Source of the DNA: CALZBJ01 sp945619025 | GTDB lineage: Bacteria; Pseudomonadota; Gammaproteobacteria; Cardiobacteriales; Wohlfahrtiimonadaceae | Length of the DNA stretch: 64,000 bases | Assembly (NCBI GenBank): GCA_945619025.1 | Contig: CALZBJ010000005.1 | Span: 1-64,000 of the forward strand | Reading direction: 5' to 3' | In this document: positions 42,144 through 51,829 of the stretch, piece after piece | How the letters are laid out: the number at the start of each line of letters is the position of its first letter | Position numbering within the stretch: position 1 is the stretch's first letter | Notes under the pieces: model-generated | What the model was told of the DNA's origin: nothing | What the model saw: the letters and a program-made list of their open reading frames with translations, nothing else | Database searches by the model: none | Translations under genes and position numbers: made by a program

Positions 42144-43451
42144 ATGACGACAACGACGTTAGACCTTGAAAAACGCACGGTTAAAAAGGTGATGCTAAGG
42201 ATAGTCCCTTATGTCTTTTTACTCTATATCATCGCGATTATTGATCGTGTTAATATCGGCTATGCCGCCCTTGAAATGAACCAAGAGATCGGGATTACCG
42301 CTGAGATTTTTGGCTTTGTTTCTGGAATATTCTTTATCGGATATTTTCTCTTTGAGATTCCGAGTAATGTCTTTTTAAGTCGATTTGGTGCGCGAAAATG
42401 GATCGCCCGAATTATGGTGACGTGGGGCATCTTGGTGATTGCCGAAGGATTTGTCCAAAATGGCACGCAACTCGCGATTGTGCGTTTCTTACTGGGAATC
42501 GCGGAAGCGGGGTTTACGCCGGGCGTTCTCCTCTATTTAACCTTCTGGTTTAGAACCAAAGATCAAGCGCGTGCGGTAGCGTATTTTATGAGCGGCATGG
42601 CGGCGGCAAATATTATTGGTGCTCCGTTTTCTACCTGGATTATGGAAAATATCACCTGGTTTGATCTCTCAGGCTGGCGCTGGATCTTCATTATTCAAGG
42701 GATTCCTGCCATTGTGCTCGGCGTTGTCACCTTCTTCTATCTGACCGATCGCCCAAGCGATGCAACGTGGCTCGATGATGAGGAGCGTAACTGGTTAATT
42801 AATGCTCTTCGTGAAGATGATCTTAAGAAAAAAGCGACGAAAAACATGCGTTTTATCGATGTGGTAAAAGATCTAAGCGTATGGCGTCTTGCGGCAATCT
42901 ATCTAACGTGGGTTGTGGGGTTATACGGCATTGGCCTCTGGTTGCCGACGATTGTCCGTGATTTCCCAGGCGAGCTTTCCAACATTCAGATCGGATTAGT
43001 TGCCATCATTCCTTATCTATTTGGCGGCGTGTGCATGATCTTATGGGGCACCCATTCCGATAAAACCGGTGAGCGTAAATGGCATACCGCATTGCCACTC
43101 TTCCTAGGCGGCATCAGTTTAGTGATGCTGGGATTTGTGAGCAACCCTGTGATCTCAGTTGTTTTATTAACGCTTACGACGATCGGCTTATATAGCTTTA
43201 TGGGGCCGTTCTGGTCAGTCGCATCGGTCAGTCTATCGGCATCGGCAGCGGTGATTGGGATTGCGATTATCAATAGTGTTGGGAATTTAGGCGGATTTAT
43301 CGGGCCATACATTGTGGGATATCTCCGCGATTTAACCGGCCAAATGGAGAGCAGTCTCTTCTTCTTAGGTGGCGTGTTAATCATCGGAACGGCGATTATC
43401 ACCACATTAAACCGAGCACTTTTAAATCAAGCGCGCAAGGATGAGGCGTAA
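42144..43451 (+). CDS. MFS transporter, anion:cation symporter family (tartrate/hydroxy-acid type)
   Basis: A 435-residue major facilitator with 12 predicted transmembrane segments. It belongs to the ACS family by VMLRIVPYVFLLYIIAIIDRVNIGYAA, the loop motif FEIPSNVFLSRFGARKWIAR and RFLLGIAEAGFTPGVLLYLTFWF. Such transporters take up tartrate, phthalate or similar organic acids. It lies between the dehydrogenase and the alcohol dehydrogenase genes and so is likely the uptake system of the cluster. The ATG at 42144 has AGGAGG seven bases upstream. Confidence 0.9.
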   Translation: MTTTTLDLEKRTVKKVMLRIVPYVFLLYIIAIIDRVNIGYAALEMNQEIGITAEIFGFVSGIFFIGYFLFEIPSNVFLSRFGARKWIARIMVTWGILVIAEGFVQNGTQLAIVRFLLGIAEAGFTPGVLLYLTFWFRTKDQARAVAYFMSGMAAANIIGAPFSTWIMENITWFDLSGWRWIFIIQGIPAIVLGVVTFFYLTDRPSDATWLDDEERNWLINALREDDLKKKATKNMRFIDVVKDLSVWRLAAIYLTWVVGLYGIGLWLPTIVRDFPGELSNIQIGLVAIIPYLFGGVCMILWGTHSDKTGERKWHTALPLFLGGISLVMLGFVSNPVISVVLLTLTTIGLYSFMGPFWSVASVSLSASAAVIGIAIINSVGNLGGFIGPYIVGYLRDLTGQMESSLFFLGGVLIIGTAIITTLNRALLNQARKDEA

Positions 43452-43457
43452 TTGCAT

Positions 43458-43477
43458 GTGCGACAGGGAGGTCGCAC
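43458..43477 (+). other. Hairpin directly after the MFS gene
   Basis: GTGCGAC (43458-43464) pairs perfectly with GTCGCAC (43471-43477) around a 6-base loop, followed by CCTTTTAT. It is a stem without a proper T-run, so an mRNA-stabilising or attenuating element is more likely than a full terminator. Confidence 0.5.
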
Positions 43478-43533
43478 CCTTTTATAAAAATAGACAACGA
43501 TAACAACCACAATAATAACCACACAATAGATAG

Positions 43534-43561
43534 ATCCCCTTTAGCGATTGCGCTGGGGGAT
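43534..43561 (+). other. Hairpin immediately upstream of the Fe-alcohol dehydrogenase ribosome site
   Basis: ATCCCC (43534-43539) with GGGGAT (43556-43561), and AGCG with CGCT inside, fold into a stem ending just before ATGAGGACAACG, which carries the ribosome site. It could modulate translation of the downstream gene. Confidence 0.4.
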
Positions 43562-43575
43562 ATGAGGACAACGAT

Positions 43576-44721
43576 ATGGCATCAACATTTAAAGTAGCAA
43601 AAAAATTGATTACCGGTGAGAACGGCCTTGCGCTTTTAGCCAGTGAAGTGGCGGCGCTTGGAATGAAAAACCCGGTGATTTTAACGGATAAAATTTTAGT
43701 GGAGCTTGGCGTTGCGGAGCGAGTGGCGGGCGCGCTAGGGATTGATCAGGTTGAGATTTACAGCGAGATTTTGCCAGAGCCTGAATATGGCGCGGTGGAA
43801 AACTGCTCACAATATGTGAAAGAGCAGGGCTTTGATGGACTGATTGCGCTCGGCGGCGGAAGTGTGATCGATACGGCGAAAGTGGTCTCTTTTTATACCA
43901 CTTATGATGGCGCGCTCGATGATCTTGTCGGCAGTGATTTGGTGCCCTTTAAAGGCTTACCGCTCATTGCGATTCCAACAACGGCAGGTACCGGATCTGA
44001 GGTGACTAACGTCGCGGTGCTATCGGATACAAATGCGCAGGTGAAAAAGGGCATTGCGAGCGATCATCTTCTTCCGGATGTCGCCATTGTTGCGCCGGAA
44101 ATGATGCTGACGATGCCTCCAAGCGTGACGGCGGCAAGCGGTATCGATGCGCTCATTCATGCGGTGGAATCGTATATCTCCATTAATGCCTCTGAAATTA
44201 CCGAGAGCCTTGCCCTTAAAGCGATTGGCATGATCGCTCAAAATTTAGAGATCGCCTATCGCGAGCCGGATCATCTTCATGCGCGTGAGCAGATGGCAAC
44301 GGCGAGTTTAATGGCGGGCATGGCCTTTGGAAACTCTGGGCTTGGAGCGGTTCATGCGTTAGCGCTTCCGCTCGGGGGCAGACATCATATTACCCATGGG
44401 ATCAGTACGGCGCTGCTGCTTTTGCCGGTGATGGAGTGGAATAAATCGGCCTGTATGGAAAAAATGCGCGATATTGCACTCGCCTTTGGCCAATCGGTAG
44501 AGGGATTATCCCTTGAAGCGTGTGCAGATTTAGCAGTGGAATCGATGCGCGTTCTCTGTGAAAACGTCGGCATTCAATTGGGATTGAAAAATTACCATAT
44601 CCCAAAAGAAGATCTCCCGGTGATGGCGGCAGAGGCGATCAAGATCGAGCGTATTTTAAAGAATAATCCTCGGAAATTATCGGTTGAGGATATTGAAGCG
44701 ATCTATACCGCCGCCTATTAA
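43576..44721 (+). CDS. Iron-containing alcohol dehydrogenase
   Basis: A 381-residue group III NAD(P)-linked alcohol dehydrogenase. The nucleotide motif ALGGGSVIDTAK, PTTAGTGSEVTNVAVL and metal ligands in SGIDALIHAVES and GAVHALALPLGGRHHITHG are clear. Relatives oxidise 1,3-propanediol, lactaldehyde or 4-hydroxybutyrate. Because the next gene is a semialdehyde dehydrogenase, a 4-hydroxybutyrate-like substrate is plausible, but that is inference. It follows the transporter after 124 bases and a hairpin. Confidence 0.9.
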   Translation: MASTFKVAKKLITGENGLALLASEVAALGMKNPVILTDKILVELGVAERVAGALGIDQVEIYSEILPEPEYGAVENCSQYVKEQGFDGLIALGGGSVIDTAKVVSFYTTYDGALDDLVGSDLVPFKGLPLIAIPTTAGTGSEVTNVAVLSDTNAQVKKGIASDHLLPDVAIVAPEMMLTMPPSVTAASGIDALIHAVESYISINASEITESLALKAIGMIAQNLEIAYREPDHLHAREQMATASLMAGMAFGNSGLGAVHALALPLGGRHHITHGISTALLLLPVMEWNKSACMEKMRDIALAFGQSVEGLSLEACADLAVESMRVLCENVGIQLGLKNYHIPKEDLPVMAAEAIKIERILKNNPRKLSVEDIEAIYTAAY

Positions 44722-44828
44722 ATGATTTCGGAGCGGTGGGAAGTTCCCCCCTGTTTAATGCTTCCTGCTGCTCCACCTGACATTTATTTATAAAGTAACC
44801 AATAAAATAACGACCCTGAGGCAAAACG

Positions 44829-46223
44829 ATGACAGACTATATGATCGATGTATATAACCCCGCAACCGGCGAACTGATCGATTCTATTCCAGAGACGAGT
44901 GTGGAGGCGGTAAATGTGGCGCTTGAAAATGGCCATCACGCTTTTAGTGCATGGAAGAAAACGAGCGTCTATGAGCGAGCAGCGCTTTTAGAAAAATGGG
45001 GCGATCTCATTTTACGCGATCAAGATGAGATTGCGAAAATCATCACCCTTGAAAACGGGAAACCCCTCAAAGAAGGCCTTGGTGAGGTGCATTATGCGGT
45101 GAGTTTTTTAACCTGGTTTGCTGCTGAAGCAAAACGGCTCTATGGGCGTGTGATTCCCGCCTCGTCAACGGCTAAAAAAATCATGGTGACGCAGCAAGGG
45201 GTTGGGTTAGTCGCCGCCATTACGCCGTGGAATTTCCCCGCTGCGATGATGACCCGTAAGGCAGCGCCAGCACTTGCCGCCGGCTGTACGTTTATAATTA
45301 AGCCCGCCGAAGAGACGCCGCTCACCATGTTAAAACTGGTGGAACTGGCTCATGAAGCAGGTATTCCAACGGACGTTCTCCAGTGCATTAATGGGCGTGG
45401 CCATGTGATGGGGCCTCTGTTAACGGCAAGTCACTATGTGCGTAAAATCACCTTTACCGGGTCAACTCACGTGGGTAAAATTTTGATGCGAGATAGTGCA
45501 AGCACGGTAAAAACCGTTTCGATGGAGCTTGGTGGGCATGCGCCTTTTATTGTCTGCGCGGATGCTGATTTAGATCACGCAGTGACGCAGGCGATCGCCT
45601 CAAAATTCCGCAATGCAGGGCAGACGTGTGTCTGTGCCAATCGCTTTTTAGTGCACCGTTCGGTGATCGATGCCTTTACGGAAAAATTTGCTAAGGCGGT
45701 CTCTGAACTTGTGGTCGGCAATGGTCTTGCAGAGACGACCGATATTGGACCATTAATTAATGAAGCGGGCTTTTTAAAGGTGAAATCGCACATTGAGGAT
45801 GCGGTATCGAAAGGCGCGCGTATTGTCTGTGGCGGTGAGATGGCTGCCGATGAGGAGCGTGGCGTCTATTTCGTTCACCCGACGATTTTAAGCGATGTGA
45901 ATGACTCGATGATCATTATGCAAGAGGAGACTTTTGGGCCGGTTGCGCCAATTGTTCCCTTTGATACGCTCGATGAAGCGATCGCGGTGGCAAATGGCAC
46001 GCCATATGGGTTAGCGGCCTATTTCTTTACTGAAAATTATCGCGATGGGCACTATCTAAACGATGCGCTCGATTTTGGCATTATTGGTTGGAATGATGGA
46101 TTGGTAAGTACCGCTCAAGCGCCCTTTGGTGGCATGAAAGAGAGCGGTGTCGGCCGAGAAGGCGGGATTGAAGGGATTGATGCATTTTTAGAGACCAAAT
46201 ATCTCTCCATCGGCGGATTATAA
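44829..46223 (+). CDS. NAD(P)-dependent aldehyde dehydrogenase, succinate-semialdehyde type
   Basis: A 464-residue aldehyde dehydrogenase, most like GabD-type succinate-semialdehyde enzymes. It shows TPWNFPAAMMTRKAAPALAA, the FTGSTHVGKILM coenzyme loop, the catalytic glutamate in MELGGHAPFIV, the catalytic cysteine in FRNAGQTCVCANR and the C-terminal PFGGMKESGVGREGG. It would oxidise the aldehyde made by the preceding alcohol dehydrogenase to an acid. It is the last gene of the cluster and is followed by a terminator. The exact substrate is not fixed by sequence. Confidence 0.9.
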   Translation: MTDYMIDVYNPATGELIDSIPETSVEAVNVALENGHHAFSAWKKTSVYERAALLEKWGDLILRDQDEIAKIITLENGKPLKEGLGEVHYAVSFLTWFAAEAKRLYGRVIPASSTAKKIMVTQQGVGLVAAITPWNFPAAMMTRKAAPALAAGCTFIIKPAEETPLTMLKLVELAHEAGIPTDVLQCINGRGHVMGPLLTASHYVRKITFTGSTHVGKILMRDSASTVKTVSMELGGHAPFIVCADADLDHAVTQAIASKFRNAGQTCVCANRFLVHRSVIDAFTEKFAKAVSELVVGNGLAETTDIGPLINEAGFLKVKSHIEDAVSKGARIVCGGEMAADEERGVYFVHPTILSDVNDSMIIMQEETFGPVAPIVPFDTLDEAIAVANGTPYGLAAYFFTENYRDGHYLNDALDFGIIGWNDGLVSTAQAPFGGMKESGVGREGGIEGIDAFLETKYLSIGGL

Positions 46224-46276
46224 GCCTTTATTTTTTTAATCGCGGATTAAATGATAAAACCCCTATTGGTATGGGC

Positions 46277-46332
46277 ATAAAAAAGACCTTAAGTTTGCTC
46301 CTTTAAACGGAATGGCTTAAGGTCTTTTCTTT
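46277..46332. terminator. Bidirectional terminator between convergent genes
   Basis: The 13-base perfect stem AAAAGACCTTAAG (46281-46293) / CTTAAGGTCTTTT (46316-46328) has T-rich flanks on both strands. It serves the catabolic cluster on the plus side and the symporter gene on the minus side. Confidence 0.85.
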
Positions 46333-46380
46333 GTTTAGTCAAACGTAGACTAAAGGGGTAGACTAAAGGGATGGGGCTAT

Positions 46381-47580
46381 CTACGCACCGGCATTTTGTG
46401 CGGTGTCGATCTCGCTTGCGGTCTCTTTATCACCAATTTTATCCACGATAAGGGTAAGTGCGCCGTCACCTGTGACGTTTGTTGCGGTACCAAAGCTATC
46501 TTGTGCAAGGTAGAGCGCCATCATGAGGGCAAGCATGGTATCGGTAAAGCCGAGGACGCTTGCTAAAATACCGAGCGCTGCCATCACCGCGCCGCCGGGA
46601 ACGCCTGGTGCTGCCACCATGGTTAAGGCTAACAGGAAGATAAATTTCGCGTAGATAGGGAAATCAATAGGCATACCATTAAGGAGTAGAACGCCGACGG
46701 AACAGGTCACAAGCGTTACCATACTGCCTGAGAGATGGATCGTTGCAAAAAGCGGAACGGTAAAGCCCGCAACACGCTCACTTGCACCTGCTTCAATCGA
46801 TTGACGCAGGGTTACCGGAATCGTCGCTGCTGAGGACTGCGTACCCACGGCGGTAAAATAGGCCGGAAGCATGGTTTTAATCAGCGCAAAGGGTGAACGG
46901 CCTGAGATCATTCCCGCGATTGAATATTGCGCCACTAAAATGATCCAATGCATGACGATAATGGCCACAAACACGAGCGCAAAGATCGAGAGAATACGCG
47001 CCACTTCACCGGCGTAGGTCATGTTGAGGAAGATCCCGAAAATATGGAAGGGCAGGAGCGGAATAATCACTTTAGAGATCAATTTTTGGATAATTTCGCG
47101 GAACTCATTAAACCCGCTCTGAAGCACTTTACTTTTAAGTGAAGCGATTCCAATTCCGATTACAAAGGCAAATACGAGCGCACTCATCACGCCGATCATC
47201 GGTTCAATGCCGATATCAACAAAGGTGGCCGCTAATCCAGCGCCGGGGGCATCAAAACTTTCGGTCGGTTGTGAAATGACGCGAGGAAGGAGGTTTGATG
47301 CCACGAAAAAAGCAAAAAATCCTGCGATTAAGGTCGAAACATAGGCAATGCCCGTTGCCGCACCTAAGAGACGTTGTGAGCCTTTGCCAAGCTCTGCAAT
47401 TCCCGATGCGATAAAAGCAATAATAATTAACGGAACGCTGAAGTTAATAAATTCGCCAAAGACATTATTATAGGTGGCGAAAATGCGCACAAACCATTCA
47501 GGTACGAAGTTTCCAAGCGCGCCCCCTAAGGCGATCGCAATGATGATTCGCGTTAATAATCCAAGTTTTCGTTTCTTCAT
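46381..47580 (-). CDS. Dicarboxylate/amino acid:cation symporter (DAACS family)
   Basis: A 399-residue transporter that imports glutamate, aspartate, serine or C4-dicarboxylates with Na+ or H+. It has eight main membrane segments. Family motifs are the serine-rich loop GTQSSAATIPVTL, the segment HLSGSMVTLVTCSVGVLLL and the C-terminal pore AAPGVPGGAVMAALGIL plus LAQDSFGTATNVTGDGA. The start is uncertain: ATG at 47580 (MKKRKLGLLTR) is family-like, but an ATG four codons earlier overlaps the AGAGG ribosome site. The exact substrate is not clear. Confidence 0.88.
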   Translation of the reverse strand: MKKRKLGLLTRIIIAIALGGALGNFVPEWFVRIFATYNNVFGEFINFSVPLIIIAFIASGIAELGKGSQRLLGAATGIAYVSTLIAGFFAFFVASNLLPRVISQPTESFDAPGAGLAATFVDIGIEPMIGVMSALVFAFVIGIGIASLKSKVLQSGFNEFREIIQKLISKVIIPLLPFHIFGIFLNMTYAGEVARILSIFALVFVAIIVMHWIILVAQYSIAGMISGRSPFALIKTMLPAYFTAVGTQSSAATIPVTLRQSIEAGASERVAGFTVPLFATIHLSGSMVTLVTCSVGVLLLNGMPIDFPIYAKFIFLLALTMVAAPGVPGGAVMAALGILASVLGFTDTMLALMMALYLAQDSFGTATNVTGDGALTLIVDKIGDKETASEIDTAQNAGA

Positions 47581-47680
47581 TATATGGGTCATCCTCTGAC
47601 AGTTAATTGACTCTGATAATAGTTAATTGAGCATCATACCAGTATTGGCACGCGTTTTGGCACATGCTTTTTCAGTATAT

Positions 47681-47724
47681 AAAAAAATCCCCACGAAATA
47701 TTAAAATATCATCGTGAGGATTGT
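47681..47724 (-). terminator. Rho-independent terminator after pepN-nitroreductase
   Basis: On the minus strand AATCC-TC-ACGA pairs with TCGT-GG-GGATT (outer bases 47687 and 47722), followed by seven Ts. It ends the transcript from pepN and the nitroreductase gene. Confidence 0.75.
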
Positions 47725-47782
47725 ATTATGACCGAAATTTAAGAAACGTACAGCCCCGTTTTATCGGGAGCGGATTGACCGA

Positions 47783-48346
47783 TTAGGGAATCACGTTAAC
47801 AAAATCGGTATAGACCGGTTTTTCATTCGGTTTTGGCATTTTTTCAGGATATCCAAACCATAAAACGCCGCGAATAATCTCTTTTTCAGGATCAATATTG
47901 CAAAGCTCATACCACGCTGGGCCCGAAAAGAGGCTTGCGGTGGACCATTTACTGCCAACGCCATTTTTATGAAAACTTAGCATCATCATATACATCGCAA
48001 TCGAGAGCGTCGCGTGATCCTCTAAAAAGGTCTTTTCATTTTCGCTAATCGTTTGCGTCACCAGTAACCAGCCGGGAATATTGCTCCAGCGGCCGATCTT
48101 TTTATTGGCAGTATCCAAATCTTTTTGGGCAAAATCATCAAAGGCTCGCGCTAAAAAGGCTTTTTTCGTCGCCTCCCCAATGCGGTAAAAACGGTAAGGG
48201 TAGGTGAGATGATGATTCGGTGCATAGATCACCTGCGACAGCGCCTCATCAATGAACGCCTCCGGCACAGGAGTCGGCTCATAGTGATGAATGGTGCGGC
48301 GGTTTTTCATAAGATCGTTTAAGGAGAAATTCTCTGTCTGACTCAT
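47783..48346 (-). CDS. Nitroreductase family protein
   Basis: A 187-residue FMN-binding oxidoreductase of the nitroreductase family. The N-terminal RRTIHHYEPTPVP is the family's FMN-contacting start, and YAPNHHLTYPYRFYRI and the C-terminal GVLWFGYPEKMP fit the YdjA-like short subgroup. Its ATG follows the pepN stop directly (TAAATG on the minus strand), so translation is coupled. Natural substrate unknown. Confidence 0.85.
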   Translation of the reverse strand: MSQTENFSLNDLMKNRRTIHHYEPTPVPEAFIDEALSQVIYAPNHHLTYPYRFYRIGEATKKAFLARAFDDFAQKDLDTANKKIGRWSNIPGWLLVTQTISENEKTFLEDHATLSIAMYMMMLSFHKNGVGSKWSTASLFSGPAWYELCNIDPEKEIIRGVLWFGYPEKMPKPNEKPVYTDFVNVIP

Positions 48347-50890
48347 TTAAATAATCCTCTTAATCTGTTCGTGTAAGTTATTTGAAAGGGGGGTGTCGCT
48401 CTCTAAAAGGGTATTAAGCGGCGCTAAAATAGCGGCTTGATCCTCATTTGAGTAGTTGCCAATTCGGGTATAAGGCCCGATTAAACGGGCGGCGGTTTGT
48501 GGATTAATCCCATCGACTTTAACAATTTCACCCACATGGAACGCATATGATGCGGGCATATCCCGTTGCATGGCCACCACATTCATCCCATAGCCGGCAA
48601 TGACTGAGCGCGCGCGATTGGGGTTTTTGTAGCTAAATTGCGCGTGTTCGGTGAGCTTTTTCACCACAGGAAGGGATACATTGGGATTACGCGCTTGGAG
48701 GGCAAACCATGAATCGATCACCGTTGGGTAGTCGCGATAGGTCTCTAAAAAGTGGGTCAGGAGCGTCTCTTTTACCGCGATATCATGCTCAATTGCAAGG
48801 GTAAATGCGGCCTTACGATCGGTCATGTTGGTGGCGTTCATATAGTGCGCTTCCAAGATTGGATGATTGGTTTCGATATGCGCTAAATAGCTAAGTGCAC
48901 AGTTTTTAATCGCACGATGCGCCGGTGAATCGCCATCAAATTCCTCATACAGATCGAGCCAACGATCCTCAAAATGAGTGGCGAGTTGGCGCGCAATACT
49001 ATTTATTTGCCCAAAGAGCAGCAGCGGATCGGCGCTCTCCATCTTCGGCAAAAGCGCGGTGGCGGTGGGAAGCGTAAAGAGCAGTGCAAAAAACTCAGGG
49101 GATTGGCGCACGTTTGCAAAGAGTGGCTCAAAGACCTCAAATAATTCGCGGGCTTTATCCTCCGTGGTGGAGTGTTCAAAAATAATCAGCTCATAGATGC
49201 GTTGCATCGCTTCCCAACGGGCAAAATCGTCCGTTTCGGCATGTAAAATCAGAATTAATTCTTTGAGCGTATAGTCAAAATGGAGATTGACCGGCGCTGA
49301 AAAATCTCGTAGCAAAGAGATTACCGGCTTTTCCTTAATGCCATGGAAGAGCACACACTGCACATTTTCATTAAAGACCAGCATCTCTTCAAGGAGCATC
49401 TCCCCATCTTGTGAAAAGAGCGCATATTTAATCGGAATCGGTTGCGCCGCTCTGTTTTTTTGATGCTTGCTATCGGGAAGCACTTGACGGAGCGCTAGAC
49501 GAAGCGTCTCTGATTCTGGGTGAAAGTCGATGCTGGCATGAAGTTCGGGGGTTCCTGATTGAGAATACCAGCGATCAAAATTGGTGAGATGGGTTTCATT
49601 GGCCGACTCCATCGCATAGAGAAATTCATCGGTGGTTACCGCTTGTCCGTCAAACTCGTTAATATATTTTTTTAGGCCTTTATTAAACCCATCATGGCCC
49701 AAAATCGTCTGATAGAGGCGAATTACTTCCGCGCCTTTTTCATAGATGGTCATGGTGTAGAAGTTTTCCACCTTTTCACACTCATCAGGGCGCACCGGGT
49801 GAGAAAGGGGGCCTGCATCTTCCGCAAATTGGTGAGTGCGAAGTAGGGCAACATCTTCAATTCGTTTAATGCCACGGTGATGAAGATCGGCGGTAAATTC
49901 CTGCTCGCGAAAGACAGTCAACCCCTCTTTTAAAGAGAGATTAAACCAATCACGGCAGGTGATGCGATTGCCGGTCCAGTTGTGGAAATACTCGTGCCCA
50001 ATCACCGCTTCAACGGTTTTAAAATCCTCGTCGGTCGCGGTATCAGGATCGGCCAGAATAAATTTGGCATTAAAGATATTGAGCCCTTTATTCTCCATCG
50101 CGCCGCCATTAAAATCATTCACCGCAACGATGTTGTAGTGATCGAGATCGCACACAAGGCCAAAGCGTTCTTCATCCCATTTCATCGCACGTTTGAGCGC
50201 ACCAAGCGCAAATTCACACTGCGCAATAAACGGTTTGTGGGCGTAGATTCGAAGTTTAACCGGCAAGCCGTCGGGCCGAATATGGGTTGCTTCAATAAAT
50301 TCAAGATCGCCGGCCACAAGGGCAAAGAGATAGGTGGGTTTAGGGAAGGGATCGTGCCAAACGGTATAGTGGCGCGTCTCATCATACTCGCCCTCTTCGA
50401 GAAGGTTGCCGTTCGATAAAAGAACAGGGTACGCCTTATCGGCGATCACTTTAACGCGATAGGTGGCCATCACATCGGGGCGATCGGGGAAATAGGTAAT
50501 GTGGCGGAAGCCCTGCGGTTCACAATCACTGCAAAAGAGCCCATCGGTCATGAAAATCCCTTGGAGACGATGATTATTCTCAGGGCTGATGCTGTTTTGA
50601 ATTTCAAGGGTCACCGTATCGGGAAGGTCAGAGAGTAAAATCCCGCCTTCTTGATTAAATTTAAGTGCCTTAAGATCGAGCGTTTCACCATTTTGAATGA
50701 AGGATTCGAGCGTTAAGGTATCGCTTCCATCTAAGATGAAATCACGGCTTGGATTGTCAGGATTTTTCGTTAAGGTATAGCGCGCGGTAATGAGCGTTTT
50801 TTTTGGGTCGAGCTCAAAGGTGAGGTCAACGGAATCGATTAAAAAGCTGGGCGCTTCGTATTCAAGGCGATAGAGCGTAGTCTCGTGCAT
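48347..50890 (-). CDS. pepN: Aminopeptidase N
   Basis: A zinc metallo-aminopeptidase of family M1 that trims N-terminal residues from peptides in the cytoplasm. The 847-residue protein has the exopeptidase motif GAMENKGLN. The zinc site HEYFH is at His299-Glu300-His303 (HEYFHNWTGNRIT), with the third ligand glutamate in LKEGLTVFREQEF. A C-terminal helical domain runs from about residue 540. Length is close to E. coli PepN (870). The nitroreductase gene is coupled to its end; murI lies 105 bases upstream on the same strand. Confidence 0.95.
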   Translation of the reverse strand: MHETTLYRLEYEAPSFLIDSVDLTFELDPKKTLITARYTLTKNPDNPSRDFILDGSDTLTLESFIQNGETLDLKALKFNQEGGILLSDLPDTVTLEIQNSISPENNHRLQGIFMTDGLFCSDCEPQGFRHITYFPDRPDVMATYRVKVIADKAYPVLLSNGNLLEEGEYDETRHYTVWHDPFPKPTYLFALVAGDLEFIEATHIRPDGLPVKLRIYAHKPFIAQCEFALGALKRAMKWDEERFGLVCDLDHYNIVAVNDFNGGAMENKGLNIFNAKFILADPDTATDEDFKTVEAVIGHEYFHNWTGNRITCRDWFNLSLKEGLTVFREQEFTADLHHRGIKRIEDVALLRTHQFAEDAGPLSHPVRPDECEKVENFYTMTIYEKGAEVIRLYQTILGHDGFNKGLKKYINEFDGQAVTTDEFLYAMESANETHLTNFDRWYSQSGTPELHASIDFHPESETLRLALRQVLPDSKHQKNRAAQPIPIKYALFSQDGEMLLEEMLVFNENVQCVLFHGIKEKPVISLLRDFSAPVNLHFDYTLKELILILHAETDDFARWEAMQRIYELIIFEHSTTEDKARELFEVFEPLFANVRQSPEFFALLFTLPTATALLPKMESADPLLLFGQINSIARQLATHFEDRWLDLYEEFDGDSPAHRAIKNCALSYLAHIETNHPILEAHYMNATNMTDRKAAFTLAIEHDIAVKETLLTHFLETYRDYPTVIDSWFALQARNPNVSLPVVKKLTEHAQFSYKNPNRARSVIAGYGMNVVAMQRDMPASYAFHVGEIVKVDGINPQTAARLIGPYTRIGNYSNEDQAAILAPLNTLLESDTPLSNNLHEQIKRII

Positions 50891-50995
50891 AGTGATCAGG
50901 TATCCCTTTTAAACGGAGAAAAACGTGGAAATATTGATCTCTATCATACTCGGTTATGGCCAATTTTGCATGGTTTCCTCGTGCCCGAGAAGGCG

Positions 50996-51817
50996 CTAAC
51001 GAGTGAGCGCGTCTGCTTGATCGATATGAAAGGATAGGGCGCTTAACTGAGATTTAAAATAGGGCAGATCGCCGGTGGTATAAAAATGATAGTAGGGCGA
51101 GGCTTGATCATTTTTAGCGGATGGCAATAGTGTTAATGTCTGTTTAACAATGGAGCGCGCCGGGTCAATTAAATTTACCGAATCGCCCAAATAGGTTTGA
51201 ATCGCCTCTCTGAGAAAGGGGAAGTGAGTACAGCCCAAAATAAATTGATCGATCTGAACCGTTTGCTCTGTGTTAGACGAGTGATTTGCTCGGGTAAATT
51301 GATACGGATTGAGAAGCGTTTCGATGCTTTGTTGGGCTTTTTTACCACAAATTTCGCCAGATTCCACAAGGGTGACCCAAGGGCCGGCTTCAATGGTGTG
51401 AACGGTGATCTTATGAGGCGTTGCAAAGCGTTCAATGAGGCCTTTTAAGCGCGGACTATTGATGGTGGAATGGGTGGCCGCGACGGCAATGTGGCGCGTT
51501 TTGGTCAAAAGAGTTGCGGGTTTAATGGCCGGTTCAATGCCAATTAGGGGGAGATTGGGGTAAAGCGCTCGAAGCGACTTCGCACTCACAGCCGTTGCGG
51601 TATTGCACGCAATGACGAGCGCATCAATTTGGTGGGTGTGAATGAGGAAATCCGTTAAAATCTCCATGCGCGTTTCGATATAGGCATCGCTTTTCGTGCC
51701 GTACGGAAGATGCCCAGAATCGGCAATGTAAAAAAAGTTCGCAGGAACGCCAGCCGCAATAAACGCCCGAAGCACCGAGAGCCCGCCAATCCCTGAATCG
51801 ATTAGTCCTATATTCAT
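50996..51817 (-). CDS. murI: Glutamate racemase
   Basis: This makes D-glutamate for peptidoglycan. The 273-residue protein has the two catalytic cysteines of the family, Cys71 in ACNTATA and a later one in LGCTHFP, plus the N-terminal LIDSGIGGLSVL (catalytic Asp7-Ser8) and DSGHLPYG. It lies 12 bases after mraZ on the minus strand, so the two are probably cotranscribed. This is an unusual partnership, because mraZ normally heads the division and cell-wall cluster. Confidence 0.94.
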   Translation of the reverse strand: MNIGLIDSGIGGLSVLRAFIAAGVPANFFYIADSGHLPYGTKSDAYIETRMEILTDFLIHTHQIDALVIACNTATAVSAKSLRALYPNLPLIGIEPAIKPATLLTKTRHIAVAATHSTINSPRLKGLIERFATPHKITVHTIEAGPWVTLVESGEICGKKAQQSIETLLNPYQFTRANHSSNTEQTVQIDQFILGCTHFPFLREAIQTYLGDSVNLIDPARSIVKQTLTLLPSAKNDQASPYYHFYTTGDLPYFKSQLSALSFHIDQADALTR

Positions 51818-51829
51818 ATGGGAGGTATT

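Noticed and set aside
49982..50419. 145-residue open frame on the plus strand
   Set aside because: It lies antisense to pepN in a region with conserved pepN motifs.
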